Source: Sphingorhabdus rigui
GTDB taxonomy: Bacteria; Pseudomonadota; Alphaproteobacteria; Sphingomonadales; Sphingomonadaceae
Length of the DNA stretch: 64,000 nucleotides
Reading direction: 5' to 3'
NCBI RefSeq assembly: GCF_014196595.1
Contig: NZ_JACIEA010000003.1
Coordinates: 124,001-188,000 of the forward strand
Shown in pieces: positions 1-9,295 of this stretch. Numbering within the stretch: position 1 is the first letter of the stretch; every line of letters begins with the position of its first letter. The notes under the pieces were generated by a model. That model was given only the letters and a program-made list of their open reading frames with translations, was not told the origin of the DNA and did not search any database. The translations under genes and the position numbers were made by a program.

Positions 1-1
1 C

Positions 2-748
2 GCGCGACCACATCGGCAGGCGCTCGATTGGGGTTATCAGCGCGTTTCGGCGGGTAAGTCCGTGCTGCTGCTGGATGCAGGTCCCCCGCCACTGGCGCGT
101 CAGTCCGCGTCAGGCTGCGCCTCAACGCTTGCGTTTGAATTGTCGCACGGTGGGCAGCGCGTGATTGTTAACTGCGGTGGTGCGGCGCTTGTCGGTGCAA
201 CGATACCGGCTGCGTTGGCGCGCGGGCTTCGGACCACGGCGGCGCATTCGACATTATGCATGAATGATACCAACTCGACGGCCATCCTGCCCGGGGGCCA
301 ATTGGGCAAAGGTGTTGTCGAAGTGGGGCTCGAACGCCGCGATATTGATCAAGCGACGCGCATTGAGGCCAGCCATGACGGTTACGTCCGGACCTTTGGC
401 TATAGTCACACGCGATTGTTGATCCTGCGTTCCGATGGCATGGATCTGCGCGGAGAAGACACTTTGCTGCCCCGGGACAAACCTAAAGAAGGCGTGCCGG
501 TGCATATCCGTTTCCATCTTGGGCCAGAAATCGAAATCGTCGCTTCCGATAGCCCACAAGCGGTGTTTTTGCGGATGGCCGACGGCAGCAATTGGGCATT
601 TATGGCATCTGACGGTCAATTATCTGTGGATGACAGTCTCTGGGTTGATCAAAATGGTCGTCCCCACCCCACCCGCCAACTTGTGATTGCCACAGACACT
701 GGTACAGGCGGCCTCACCATCGGCTGGCAGCTCCGCCATTTAGGATAA
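2..748 (+). CDS. Heparinase II/III-like family protein, C-terminal part (5' end outside window)
   Basis: The reading frame is open from base 2, so the gene begins before the window and only about 248 C-terminal residues are seen. The segment reading DAGPPP, then a Ser/Ala/Gly/Cys stretch, [15 protein letters not shown] and NST(A)IL is the conserved beta-sandwich region of the heparinase II/III-like family found next to purH in sphingomonads. Family members are polysaccharide lyases or related envelope-glycan enzymes; the actual substrate cannot be told from this fragment. It ends 4 bases before purH, so the two are probably co-transcribed. Confidence 0.8.
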   Translation, partial: ARPHRQALDWGYQRVSAGKSVLLLDAGPPPLARQSASGCASTLAFELSHGGQRVIVNCGGAALVGATIPAALARGLRTTAAHSTLCMNDTNSTAILPGGQLGKGVVEVGLERRDIDQATRIEASHDGYVRTFGYSHTRLLILRSDGMDLRGEDTLLPRDKPKEGVPVHIRFHLGPEIEIVASDSPQAVFLRMADGSNWAFMASDGQLSVDDSLWVDQNGRPHPTRQLVIATDTGTGGLTIGWQLRHLG

Positions 749-752
749 ATTT

Positions 753-2342
753 ATGCAAGACGTCGTCATTAAGCGTGCCCTACTGTCCGTTTCGGACAAG
801 GCGGGATTGGTTGAACTTGGACATGCTTTGGCAGCGCGCCATGTCGAACTGGTCTCCACCGGTGGTACCGCCAAGACGCTGCGTGATGCAGGGCTTCAGG
901 TGAAGGACATTAGCGAGCTTACAGGTTTTCCCGAAATGATGGACGGCCGCGTTAAAACGCTGCATCCCAAAGTGCATGGCGGATTGCTTGCCGTTCGCGA
1001 CAATGCCGAACATGCAGCGTCGATGAAAGAACATGACATTGGCGCAATCGACCTTGTCGTCGTGAACCTTTATCCCTTTGCGCAAACCGTGGCGAAGGGT
1101 GCCTCGCGCGATGAAATTATCGAGAATATCGACATTGGCGGGCCGTCGATGGTGCGCAGCGCCGCGAAGAACCACGCATATGTCACGATCCTGACCGACC
1201 CATCCGATTATGACAATCTGATCGCGGAGTTGGAAGAAAGCGGCGGCAAAACAAGCTATGACTTCCGCCGTAAATGTGCGGCCAAAGCCTATTCGGCGAC
1301 CGCAGCATATGACAGTATGATCAGCCAATGGTTCGCGTTTGCAGATCAGCAGCAGCTGTTCCCGGATATGCTTGCGGTGAACGGAAATCGCCAAACCGAA
1401 TTGCGCTATGGCGAAAACCCGCATCAGCGCGCGGCGCTGTATGTGCCCGTCGGCCCGCATGGATCGGGTATTGCCCAAGCCGAACAGGTGCAGGGCAAAG
1501 AATTGTCCTATAACAACTATAACGACGCTGATGCGGCACTTGAACTGGTCAGCGAGTTTCGCGACGGACCACCTACCGTCGTCATCGTTAAGCATGCCAA
1601 CCCCTGCGGTGTGGCAACTGGCGAAACCTTAATCGACGCGTACCGCGCGGCGCTCGAATGCGACAGCGTGTCGGCATTTGGCGGTATTGTTGCGGTTAAC
1701 CGCCCACTGGATGGTGCTACTGCGGAAGCCATTACCGAGATATTCACCGAGGTCGTTGCCGCGCCATCGGCGGATGATGCCGCCAAGGCGGTGTTCGCAA
1801 AGAAAAAGAATCTGCGGCTTTTGTTGACGGGTGATCTGCCCGATCCAAAGCGCGGCGGCTTGTCGATTAAGCCGATCACGGGCGGTCTTTTGGTGCAGTC
1901 GCGCGATAACGGTCATGTTGCCGACAGCGATTTCAAAGTGGTGACCAAGCGTGCACCATCGGTGCAGGAATTGGCCGACTGCCGCTTTGCCTGGACCGTG
2001 GCCAAGCATGTAAAGTCGAACGCCATTGTCTATGCCAAGGATGGCGCAACCGCGGGTATTGGCGCAGGCCAAATGAACCGACGCGACAGCGCGCGGATTG
2101 CCGCGATTAAGGCAACCGAAGCCGCCGAAACTTACGGTTGGGAAACGCCGCGCACCGTTGGATCGGCAGTGGCGTCAGATGCGTTTTTCCCGTTTGCCGA
2201 TGGCTTGCTGGCTGCCGCTGAAGCGGGCGCAACGGCGGTCATTCAACCGGGCGGATCGATGCGTGATGACGAAGTGATCGCCGCTGCCGACGCGGCTGGT
2301 CTGGCCATGGTCTTCACCGGAATGCGCCACTTCCGCCATTGA
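753..2342 (+). CDS. purH: Bifunctional AICAR transformylase / IMP cyclohydrolase
   Basis: PurH catalyses the last two steps of IMP synthesis: formylation of AICAR by 10-formyl-THF, then ring closure. The 529 residues match the usual family length. The N-terminal part (about 1-150) is the MGS-like cyclohydrolase domain, with the [10 protein letters not shown] and DGRVKTLHP signatures. The rest is the transformylase domain, with [10 protein letters not shown] carrying the Lys-His pair, and KSNAIVYA and GIGAGQMNR near the C-terminus. The start ATG lies directly behind the heparinase-like stop codon. A strong hairpin follows the stop codon. Confidence 0.98.
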   Translation: MQDVVIKRALLSVSDKAGLVELGHALAARHVELVSTGGTAKTLRDAGLQVKDISELTGFPEMMDGRVKTLHPKVHGGLLAVRDNAEHAASMKEHDIGAIDLVVVNLYPFAQTVAKGASRDEIIENIDIGGPSMVRSAAKNHAYVTILTDPSDYDNLIAELEESGGKTSYDFRRKCAAKAYSATAAYDSMISQWFAFADQQQLFPDMLAVNGNRQTELRYGENPHQRAALYVPVGPHGSGIAQAEQVQGKELSYNNYNDADAALELVSEFRDGPPTVVIVKHANPCGVATGETLIDAYRAALECDSVSAFGGIVAVNRPLDGATAEAITEIFTEVVAAPSADDAAKAVFAKKKNLRLLLTGDLPDPKRGGLSIKPITGGLLVQSRDNGHVADSDFKVVTKRAPSVQELADCRFAWTVAKHVKSNAIVYAKDGATAGIGAGQMNRRDSARIAAIKATEAAETYGWETPRTVGSAVASDAFFPFADGLLAAAEAGATAVIQPGGSMRDDEVIAAADAAGLAMVFTGMRHFRH

Positions 2343-2348
2343 TGACCA

Positions 2349-2383
2349 AGCCGTCCCCCTGAACTGGTTTCAGGGGAACGGCT
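2349..2383. terminator. Bidirectional terminator hairpin between purH and the helicase gene
   Basis: AGCCGT, a mismatch base, then CCCCTGAA pairs with TTCAGGGG and ACGGCT across a 5-base loop, giving a 14-bp stem with one C/A mismatch. It sits between two convergent stop codons and would serve both strands. The T-run is poor. Confidence 0.7.
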
Positions 2384-2401
2384 CGTCGTTGTTGCTGCGG
2401 T

Positions 2402-3943
2402 TTACCCAGCGCGTTTCACGGAACCTTTGTAATTTCCGTTACCGCCCTTTTTTGGGCCATAGTTCCGCGCCGGTGCGCCCGGATCGCGACGGTTTTCGCT
2501 GCGTGCGGCAAATGCACGGTCGGCGGTAGGACGACGGTCACCGCTTGCGGCATTGTCGCTACGTGGACGCGCATCGCGGCTGCCTTCACGGCTGCCGTCA
2601 CGCGGTCCGATGGCTGGCTGCCATCCACCTTGTGGTGCATGCGTCCGGTTGCGGGTTTCGCCGTTCAAGCCAGTGCCGCCATTGTTGCCGCCCAATTTCT
2701 TGCCAGCATAGTTCGTACGACCGCCACCGGGTTGACCACCACCGCGACCGCCACGGGCCTGTTGCGGTTTCTTGTCGGCAACGGGGGGTGGCAATGCGGC
2801 AACAGCCGCACGGAAGCCCTCAGGCAAACCAAGCGTCATGGCGCGCACGCCCGTCAGACGCTCAATGTCCTTCATATAGCCACGCTCGTCACCCGCAACG
2901 AAGCTCATCGCGATGCCTTCACGGCCCGCACGCGCGGTACGGCCGATGCGGTGCACATATTGTTCGGGCACATTTGGCAGTTCGAAGTTGAACACATGGC
3001 TTACGCCGGGAACGTCGATGCCGCGCGCGGCAATATCGGTTGCGACGAGGATTTTGATTTTGCCGTCACGAAATGCCTGCAGCGCAGCGGTACGCTGGCC
3101 CTGGCTTTTGTTACCGTGAATGGCGGCCGATTGGATGCCAGCGCCAGCAAGCCCACGCACAACGCGGTCGGCGCCATGCTTGGTGCGCGTGAACACAAGT
3201 GCACGATCAATCTCTTCGCTTTGCAACTTGAGCGTTAGCAAAGTCTGCTTTTCGCGCTGTTCGACAAAGGTCACGAATTGCTCAACGCGCTCCGCAGTGG
3301 TGGACGCAGGCGCGACCGACACACGCACAGGATTGTTAAGGAAGCGGTTGCCCAATTCAGCAATCGCCTTTGGCATGGTGGCCGAGAAGAACAATGTCTG
3401 ACGCTGCTTTGGCAGCAATTGGTCAATACGCTTCAATGCGTGGATGAAACCAAGGTCCATCATCTGGTCCGCTTCATCAAGGACGAAGATTTCGACGTCC
3501 TTCAATGTCACCGCGCGTTGCTCGATCAAATCGATCAGACGGCCCGGTGTCGCGACCAAAATATCAACGCCGCCAGCAAGGCGTTTTTTCTGGCTGAAAA
3601 TGGGCATGCCGCCAAAGACGCAATCCACCTTCAGGCCAAGGAATTTGCCATAGGTGCGGAAGCTGTCGGCGATCTGTGCCGCAAGTTCGCGGGTTGGCGA
3701 CAGCACAAGCATACGGCAGCTATATTGCTGACGCGCTTTTGGCTTTGTTGCGAAATGGTGCAGCGATGGCAAAGCAAACGCCGCGGTCTTGCCGGTTCCG
3801 GTCTGTGCGATACCGCACAGGTCGCGGCCTTGCAGCAATGGCGGGATCGACTGTTGCTGGATCGGCGTTGGGGTATCATATCCCGCAGCTTCAAGCGCCT
3901 TAAGGATAGGTTGGGCAAGGCCCAGGTCTTGGAAAAAAGACAT
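2402..3943 (-). CDS. rhlE: DEAD-box RNA helicase, RhlE type
   Basis: This is an ATP-dependent RNA helicase acting in ribosome assembly or RNA turnover. The helicase core fills about residues 1-370 and shows the Q motif (TPIQQQSIP), Walker A AQTGTGKT, the DEAD box, SAT, and HRIGRTARAGREG. The remaining roughly 140 residues are a Gly/Arg/Asn-rich basic tail, typical of RhlE/CsdA-like helicases that bind RNA non-specifically. I chose the ATG at 3943 (MSFFQDLGL) rather than the longer frame to 4012, because it matches the family N-terminus and has a GAAAG element upstream. RhlE is the likeliest subgroup, but the exact orthology is not certain. Confidence 0.93.
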   Translation of the reverse strand: MSFFQDLGLAQPILKALEAAGYDTPTPIQQQSIPPLLQGRDLCGIAQTGTGKTAAFALPSLHHFATKPKARQQYSCRMLVLSPTRELAAQIADSFRTYGKFLGLKVDCVFGGMPIFSQKKRLAGGVDILVATPGRLIDLIEQRAVTLKDVEIFVLDEADQMMDLGFIHALKRIDQLLPKQRQTLFFSATMPKAIAELGNRFLNNPVRVSVAPASTTAERVEQFVTFVEQREKQTLLTLKLQSEEIDRALVFTRTKHGADRVVRGLAGAGIQSAAIHGNKSQGQRTAALQAFRDGKIKILVATDIAARGIDVPGVSHVFNFELPNVPEQYVHRIGRTARAGREGIAMSFVAGDERGYMKDIERLTGVRAMTLGLPEGFRAAVAALPPPVADKKPQQARGGRGGGQPGGGRTNYAGKKLGGNNGGTGLNGETRNRTHAPQGGWQPAIGPRDGSREGSRDARPRSDNAASGDRRPTADRAFAARSENRRDPGAPARNYGPKKGGNGNYKGSVKRAG

Positions 3944-4223
3944 ATATATACTTTCAAATAGTCGTCGCAGCCCCATGATGCAGATCCTTGAAACAGGACC
4001 GCACGGGCGCAACAGCAGGTGTTCGGGAGCAGCTTATGCTGACCCGTTGGAAACAACCCTGCGTGATATGGGAAGCCTCTAAGCTTACGCATCTTGTTCG
4101 ATTGGCGAGGCCACTTGTTGCGGCCCTCACGCTGCCAATACTGCGGCGGTATCGTCCGCTCGCCTCATGCGCTTGGCGGCCTATTGGCTTAATGGGGCAC
4201 CAAACGCAAGTTATTTGTTCTTT

Positions 4224-4255
4224 TGCGCAATAATCAGTCGCGACAGCATTGCGCA
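4224..4255. repeat. Inverted repeat TGCGCAAT-N16-ATTGCGCA
   Basis: The two perfect 8-base arms are about 85 bases upstream of the FAD oxidoreductase start. The spacing suits a dimeric regulator or a hairpin. No known operator was recognised. Confidence 0.4.
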
Positions 4256-4278
4256 TAACGACGGTTCGTAACGCCCCG

Positions 4279-4286
4279 TTAACCAT
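4279..4286 (+). promoter_or_regulatory. TTAACCAT element (CtrA half-site-like)
   Basis: TTAACCAT resembles the half-site of the alphaproteobacterial cell-cycle regulator CtrA. It lies 55 bases upstream of the start at 4341. A single 8-base match is weak evidence. Confidence 0.25.
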
Positions 4287-4340
4287 CTATTAGGGCATTT
4301 CGTTCACTGATTTCCCCAGAGCTTCTCTCAGGGGGTATTT

Positions 4341-5927
4341 ATGGCAGTGCAGGACCAGACAGCAGTAGACGTAGCAATCATCGGGGCAGGACCTGCAGGC
4401 CTAACCGCCGCCTATTTGCTGACGAAAAAAGGGTATAGCGTGACCGTCATTGAAAAAGACGAACGTTATGTCGGCGGCATCAGCCGCACGGTCGAAGTGG
4501 ATGGATATCGCTTTGATATCGGCGGCCACCGCTTTTTCTCCAAGTCGAAAGACGTTGTCGATTTGTGGAACGAGATTTTGCCCGACGACTTCATTCAACG
4601 TCCGCGCATGAGCCGGATATATTATGAAGGTAAATTCTACAGCTATCCGCTGCGCGCGTTTGAAGCATTGTTCAATTTGGGCATCATCCGGTCGACGCTG
4701 TGCATGGCGAGCTATGTGAAGGCCAAGGCCTTTCCGAATAAAAATGTCCGTAGCTTTCAGGATTGGACGGTAAACCAGTTTGGTCACAAGCTATTTTCGA
4801 TCTTCTTCAAAACCTACACCGAAAAGGTTTGGGGCATGCCGTGCGACGAAATGTCCGCCGACTGGGCCGCACAACGCATCAAAGGCCTGAGCCTCGGCGC
4901 CGCCGTTCTTGACGGGTTCAAGCGGTCCTTGGGGCTGAATAAAAATCCCAATGACGGCATGGAAACCAAAACATTGTTGGAGACATTCCGCTACCCGCGC
5001 CTTGGACCCGGCATGATGTGGGACGCCGCGCGCGACTTTGTCGTGGCGAAGGGTAACACGGTGTTGATGGGCCATAGCTTTAAGCAACTCGCGCAGGATG
5101 CAAATGGCGACTGGCGGATGTCGGCATCCAAAGCCGATGGCAGCGAGGTGGTGATTACCGCAAAGCATGTCATCAGCAGTGCGCCGATGCGCGAGCTTTC
5201 GGCACGTACCCATCCGCTTCCGCAAACATCGTTGCAGGCGAATAACCTGCGCTATCGTGACTTTTTGACGGTGGCACTGATGATCCGCTCGGACGATTTG
5301 TTCCCGGACAACTGGATCTACATTCATGACAGCAAGGTGCAGGTTGGCCGCGTGCAAAACTTCCGCAGCTGGTCACCTGAGATGGTACCCGACCCATCCA
5401 TCGCGTGCGTTGGTCTCGAATATTTCTGCTTTGAAAATGACAATCTGTGGGCGTCGACCGACGCTGACCTGATTGAACTCGCTAAGACGGAAATGGCCAT
5501 TCTCGGTTTGTGCAAAGCCGAAGATGTGGTTGGCGGCGCCGTTGTCCGTCAGGAGAAGGCATACCCGGTCTATGACGATGAATATGCCGCCAATGTTGAG
5601 GCAATGCGTTCGGAGCTTGAGGCGCGCTATCCAACGCTCCACATGGTCGGGCGCAACGGTATGCACCGTTATAACAATCAGGACCACGCGATGATGACCG
5701 CCATGTTGACGGTCGAAAATATCGCCGCAGGAAGCCGCGTCTACAATATCTGGAACGTCAACGAAGACGCCGAATATCATGAAGCGGGCGACGAAGGCGA
5801 ACAGCACGTGATTGCGGCCAAGGTTACCGAAGACCAAGCCGCTGCGCTAACGTCGGAACGCGACGTACCAAAACGGATCGCACCTATCGGCCAGCCTAAC
5901 GCCGGCGATATCAGCAAGGCAGCGTAA
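4341..5927 (+). CDS. NAD(P)/FAD-dependent oxidoreductase, UDP-galactopyranose mutase-like/amino oxidase fold
   Basis: The protein has 528 residues. Its N-terminal dinucleotide-binding motif is AIIGAGPAGL with a downstream EKD acidic strand end, followed by VGGISRTV and DIGGHRFFSK, the signature of the protoporphyrinogen oxidase / UDP-galactopyranose mutase superfamily. The C-terminal NGMHRYNNQDHAM stretch resembles the substrate/FAD-binding end of mutase-type flavoproteins. A GGGGGT ribosome binding site precedes the ATG. It is followed by a GtrA flippase and a GT-C-like membrane protein, which suggests a role in making or modifying a lipid-linked sugar. The substrate is unknown. Confidence 0.85.
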   Translation: MAVQDQTAVDVAIIGAGPAGLTAAYLLTKKGYSVTVIEKDERYVGGISRTVEVDGYRFDIGGHRFFSKSKDVVDLWNEILPDDFIQRPRMSRIYYEGKFYSYPLRAFEALFNLGIIRSTLCMASYVKAKAFPNKNVRSFQDWTVNQFGHKLFSIFFKTYTEKVWGMPCDEMSADWAAQRIKGLSLGAAVLDGFKRSLGLNKNPNDGMETKTLLETFRYPRLGPGMMWDAARDFVVAKGNTVLMGHSFKQLAQDANGDWRMSASKADGSEVVITAKHVISSAPMRELSARTHPLPQTSLQANNLRYRDFLTVALMIRSDDLFPDNWIYIHDSKVQVGRVQNFRSWSPEMVPDPSIACVGLEYFCFENDNLWASTDADLIELAKTEMAILGLCKAEDVVGGAVVRQEKAYPVYDDEYAANVEAMRSELEARYPTLHMVGRNGMHRYNNQDHAMMTAMLTVENIAAGSRVYNIWNVNEDAEYHEAGDEGEQHVIAAKVTEDQAAALTSERDVPKRIAPIGQPNAGDISKAA

Positions 5928-5934
5928 GGGGCAA

Positions 5935-5961
5935 CATGCAGGCGGCCAAGCTGCCTGCATG
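5935..5961. repeat. Perfect 9-bp inverted repeat after the FAD oxidoreductase gene
   Basis: CATGCAGGC and GCCTGCATG flank a 9-base loop immediately downstream of the stop codon. There is no T-run, so it could attenuate transcription, protect the 3' end of the mRNA, or be a protein site before gtrA. Confidence 0.5.
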
Positions 5962-5990
5962 ATTGCGGAACCCATTCAGGGGGTGCACGG

Positions 5991-6410
5991 GTGATTAAAC
6001 TGGCCAACCGATTACGCGGCAATGTCTTCCTGCGTTATGTCGCAGTCAGCATTGGTGCGCTTGCAGCCGATATGATCGTGTTCCTGCTCTTGCTGGAAAC
6101 GGGCATGCCCGGAACGGCGGCATCTGCTTTTGGTTACTCGGTCGGCATATTCGCGCATTGGATTTTATCCAGCCGCAAGGTGTTTCACGATAGGGTTTCG
6201 GAAAAGGGAAGCGCCGCCCGCACACGGCAAAAGGCAATGTTTCTGGCCTCTGCCCTCATTGGCCTTGTCCTGACCATAATTGTGGTCGGCGCTGGCACGG
6301 CATTGGGTATGGACCCGCGCGTTGCGAAAGTCGTTGCTATCGCGACGTCATTTTTGCTCACCTATCTGCTGCGCAACGTCGTCATTTTCCGGCAAGCGTC
6401 GGTGCATTAG
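5991..6410 (+). CDS. GtrA family membrane protein (polyprenyl-phosphate-sugar flippase-like)
   Basis: The protein has 139 residues with four predicted transmembrane segments. The N-terminal FLRYVAVSIGALAAD and HWILSSRKVF parts match the GtrA family. GtrA proteins are thought to move polyprenyl-phosphate-linked sugars across the inner membrane. The start is a GTG just after a GGGGGTG stretch. The next gene begins 2 bases after its stop codon, so they form one transcription unit with a likely common pathway. Confidence 0.88.
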   Translation: MIKLANRLRGNVFLRYVAVSIGALAADMIVFLLLLETGMPGTAASAFGYSVGIFAHWILSSRKVFHDRVSEKGSAARTRQKAMFLASALIGLVLTIIVVGAGTALGMDPRVAKVVAIATSFLLTYLLRNVVIFRQASVH

Positions 6411-6412
6411 TC

Positions 6413-8170
6413 ATGGCGCGCTTTATCGAAAGACATTTTGCGTGGCTGATATTTGGCATTTGGGCGTTGCGATCCCTTTCGCTTATTATCAGCAGCTGGC
6501 CCAACATCAGTTCGGGTAGCGGATGGGACCCCGACGACCAATTGCGCTTGGTCCAATCACGAGACTTTCTGAATGGCCAAAGCTGGTTCGATAACCGGCA
6601 GTACCGGCTGAACCCGCCCGATGGTGCACCGATGCACTGGTCGCGGCTTATTGAGCTGCCGTTGGCCGCGATAACTTTATTATTCACGCCGATGTTCGGC
6701 CAAACAATCGCAGAAATAGTTGCATCGACTGCGGTGCCCCTGCTGCTGTTCGGGTGCATAATCATGCTTCTGGCCCGCACCGCTTGGCACGTAGGTGGCA
6801 AAACGGCAGCTATTTCTGCAGCGATTATCGCCGCATTGTCCATCCCGCTGATCGTGCAATTGCGGCCAATGCGTATTGACCATCATGGCTGGCAAATCGC
6901 GATGGCCGTACTGGCGTTGGCATCATTATTTTATGGGCATGCGCGCACGGCAGGATTGGTTTTGGGGGCCGCACTCGCGATATGGCTCCATATATCGCTT
7001 GAAGGCGCGCCGATGTCTGCGGCCTTTTTCCTGTTCCTGGGTTGGCAATGGCTAGCCAAGCCGCACGAAGCCGCCCGCCTGTTCTGGACGATTAGCGCAT
7101 TCGCTTTGTCGTCGCTGGTGCTATTTTTTGGCACGCAGACACAGGGCCTCGGCGCAGCGATATATTGCGATACGGTTTCGCCGCCGCAGTTATTGGCAAT
7201 CCTCGCCGCCGCAGCGATCATGATCCCGGGCCTGTTTATTGCTCCGCAATCCAAGCTGGCGCGTGTAGTGATCATGGCTACTGCAGGGGGTGTCGCTGCT
7301 GCTGCACTCGTGTTGCGCGCACCTGAATGTTTGAACGGTCCGTTCAGTACTCTTGATCCGCTCGTGCGGGACTATTGGTATGTGTATGTGCAAGAAGGGA
7401 TGCCGATTTGGCATCAGGACCTGCCCATCGTCACGCTTCTGATGGCGGCACCAATTGCAGGACTTGTCAGCTGCGTAGTTCTGGCCCGTAAAATGGACAA
7501 AACGGATCGATCAAAATTATGGGTCATCGGCTTCTTCAGCCTATATGCGCTTGTCATGTCGCTATTTGTGATGCGGACGATCTCGGTGGCTGCGGCCTAT
7601 GCGGTGGTACCCGTCGCTGCGCTTATCGCGCACATCTTTGGGTTGTATCGGCAAAGCGGGGTGCCCAAGCAGCGCATTTTTTATGTCACTATGATGCTCT
7701 TTTTGTTGGCGCCTGGGTCTTTTGTGACCGCCTCCCTCGATGTCTTGCCACAACCGAAGCCTGCTGATGATGCGCGTTCAGATGCACAGTCGCTCTTATG
7801 CGAATCCGCGCAGTCAGTCGCAACATTATCCGCTCTGCCACGCGGACAATTTCTGGTTCCGTTTGATATGGCGCCAATGGTGCTGGTTCAAACCGCGCAC
7901 AGCGCTTTGGCGAGCGGCCATCATCGCAATCAAAAAGCAATGCACGATCATATCGAAATTTTCCGGTCGCGCCCCGATGTTGCCAAGCAATTGATGGCCG
8001 CGCGCGGTATCAATTATCTTGCGGTCTGCCCTGATGAGGGGGAGCTTGATCATTATGCGCGGAAAAATCCCGGCGGCCTGTGGGGACAAATTGCCAAGGG
8101 AAATGTACCGGACTGGCTTGAACCGCTGCCCGCAAAAGGCAAGGGGATCATGGTCTGGCGCGTACGTTAA
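6413..8170 (+). CDS. Polytopic membrane protein resembling STT3-type GT-C glycosyltransferases
   Basis: The protein has 585 residues with roughly 11-13 hydrophobic segments and a short soluble C-terminus. After the first segment there is WDPDDQLRL (38-46) and then NPPDG (67-71) followed by HWSRL, which is the layout of the first external loop of STT3/AglB proteins (a DxxxHLR-like acidic motif, then an NYPDG-like motif). MRIDHHGWQ (153-161) resembles the STT3 DHH motif. The WWDYG motif and the large C-terminal domain of true oligosaccharyltransferases are absent. Related sphingomonad proteins have been given misleading automatic names. It most likely transfers a sugar or glycan from a polyprenyl donor, working with the flavoprotein and GtrA upstream. 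The stop codon overlaps the convergent SDR gene by 4 bases. Confidence 0.7.
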   Translation: MARFIERHFAWLIFGIWALRSLSLIISSWPNISSGSGWDPDDQLRLVQSRDFLNGQSWFDNRQYRLNPPDGAPMHWSRLIELPLAAITLLFTPMFGQTIAEIVASTAVPLLLFGCIIMLLARTAWHVGGKTAAISAAIIAALSIPLIVQLRPMRIDHHGWQIAMAVLALASLFYGHARTAGLVLGAALAIWLHISLEGAPMSAAFFLFLGWQWLAKPHEAARLFWTISAFALSSLVLFFGTQTQGLGAAIYCDTVSPPQLLAILAAAAIMIPGLFIAPQSKLARVVIMATAGGVAAAALVLRAPECLNGPFSTLDPLVRDYWYVYVQEGMPIWHQDLPIVTLLMAAPIAGLVSCVVLARKMDKTDRSKLWVIGFFSLYALVMSLFVMRTISVAAAYAVVPVAALIAHIFGLYRQSGVPKQRIFYVTMMLFLLAPGSFVTASLDVLPQPKPADDARSDAQSLLCESAQSVATLSALPRGQFLVPFDMAPMVLVQTAHSALASGHHRNQKAMHDHIEIFRSRPDVAKQLMAARGINYLAVCPDEGELDHYARKNPGGLWGQIAKGNVPDWLEPLPAKGKGIMVWRVR

Positions 8171-8922
8171 AGATGCATGAAATCCCGGTCGAAACTTTTG
8201 AGATGCGCTCCGCCATCAACGAAGATGATTTGCCCGGTAACGTCTTGTGCTTTCGCCAAATAGACCACGGCATCGGCAACAGCGGATGGCGATGGAAGCG
8301 CGCCCAGTGGCATCATACCCGCCAATCGCACCTCTTGTTCTGCGCTATAGTCATCGGTTGATATGACGAGACCGGGTGCGACGCCATTATAGCGTGCGCG
8401 CCCTGCAAATGACGCAGCCATCGACCGAACCGACGCTGCCAGCGCTTGCTTGGAGAGCGTGTAGCTAATCTGGTCACGGTGTGGATTGGCGACGCGCTGG
8501 TCGAGGATGTTGACGATTGCTGGCCGCATATCAGCGCCCGCCGCATCGACAACGGCTTTGGCAAGCAAGAGTGGGGCAAAGAGGTTCAGCCGGAAATGCG
8601 CCTCCAGCGTTTCGACCGACATCGACTCCCAATCATCCTGCCCAAACATCGCGGCGTTATTCACCAGCAGCTGGGGTACGCGGCCAAAATGCGTTGTTAT
8701 GGTTTCAACGAGATGGGCCGGGTTGCCGATGCTCAAATCAAAGGTAAACCGATGCCATTCGCTCTCGTTTTCTTGCAGTGTCGCCAGAAGCTTTTCTTCG
8801 GGCTGTGAATCGAGATGGCTAACCAGTGCCAACGCGTAACCCGCATCCGCAAGTTTAGATGCGATTTCGGCACCCAGCCGACGCTTGCCGCCTGTAACAA
8901 TTGCAAGCGGCGCCGTTGTCAC
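8167..8922 (-). CDS. SDR oxidoreductase, pteridine/dihydromonapterin reductase-like
   Basis: This is a 251-residue Rossmann-fold enzyme. The N-terminal TGGKRRLG motif, with an Arg in the glycine-rich loop, is typical of pteridine reductases and FolM rather than ordinary SDRs. NNAAM and the catalytic YTLSK (YxxxK) are present. It overlaps the folB start by 4 bases (ATGA), so the pair is translationally coupled and a role in tetrahydrofolate or tetrahydromonapterin synthesis is likely. FolM identity is inferred from the motif and the neighbour. Confidence 0.8.
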   Translation of the reverse strand: MTTAPLAIVTGGKRRLGAEIASKLADAGYALALVSHLDSQPEEKLLATLQENESEWHRFTFDLSIGNPAHLVETITTHFGRVPQLLVNNAAMFGQDDWESMSVETLEAHFRLNLFAPLLLAKAVVDAAGADMRPAIVNILDQRVANPHRDQISYTLSKQALAASVRSMAASFAGRARYNGVAPGLVISTDDYSAEQEVRLAGMMPLGALPSPSAVADAVVYLAKAQDVTGQIIFVDGGAHLKSFDRDFMHL

Positions 8923-9287
8923 TTGCGGCTCCGCGACATTGTAATGCCAATCGATTCATTATCTTCGGCAATGGCGAGTTTTACAATTTTGACGACGAGG
9001 TGGCTGATGCGTGGGTCGTCAGCAAACAAATTATCCATGATATGATCGGCGACGGCTTCGATCAGCGTGAAGTGCACATCATTGGGCAAAAGCGTCGCGG
9101 CCTCTTTCAGCGTCATATAATTTTTCGAGGCCGACAACGGCGTGTCTGGCGCATAATGCGGAGCAATATCCAGCGTTGCGCTAATCGAAATACGCAGCGG
9201 TTGGGGCAGGTGCGTTTCCTGGCTGTAAATGCCCGTCAGCACATTGACGACAAGGTCATGTACTTCGAGAATGAGGCTATCGGTCAT
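8919..9287 (-). CDS. folB: Dihydroneopterin aldolase
   Basis: FolB converts 7,8-dihydroneopterin to 6-hydroxymethyl-dihydropterin and glycolaldehyde in folate synthesis. The 122 residues match family length. LILEVHDLVVNVLTGIYSQE is the characteristic start of the fold, and the VHFTLIEAVADHIMD region holds the conserved Glu. It lies 8 bases downstream of the methyltransferase-like gene and overlaps the pteridine-reductase-like gene. Confidence 0.88.
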   Translation of the reverse strand: MTDSLILEVHDLVVNVLTGIYSQETHLPQPLRISISATLDIAPHYAPDTPLSASKNYMTLKEAATLLPNDVHFTLIEAVADHIMDNLFADDPRISHLVVKIVKLAIAEDNESIGITMSRSRK

Positions 9288-9295
9288 ATCACTCC

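Larger units (their letters stand above)
3944..4340. other. Divergent intergenic region without a recognisable gene
   Basis: About 400 bases separate the helicase start from the FAD oxidoreductase start. No frame here has a convincing ribosome binding site or family signature. It contains an 8-bp inverted repeat TGCGCAAT...ATTGCGCA (4224-4255) around a TCGCGA core, and a TTAACCAT element (4279-4286). Both lie upstream of the plus-strand gene and are candidate control sites. Confidence 0.5.

Noticed and set aside
3944-4233. Plus-strand frame 3988-4233 as a gene
   Set aside because: It has no ribosome binding site, its composition is irregular (many Cys, Trp, Arg), and it overlaps the helicase leader.
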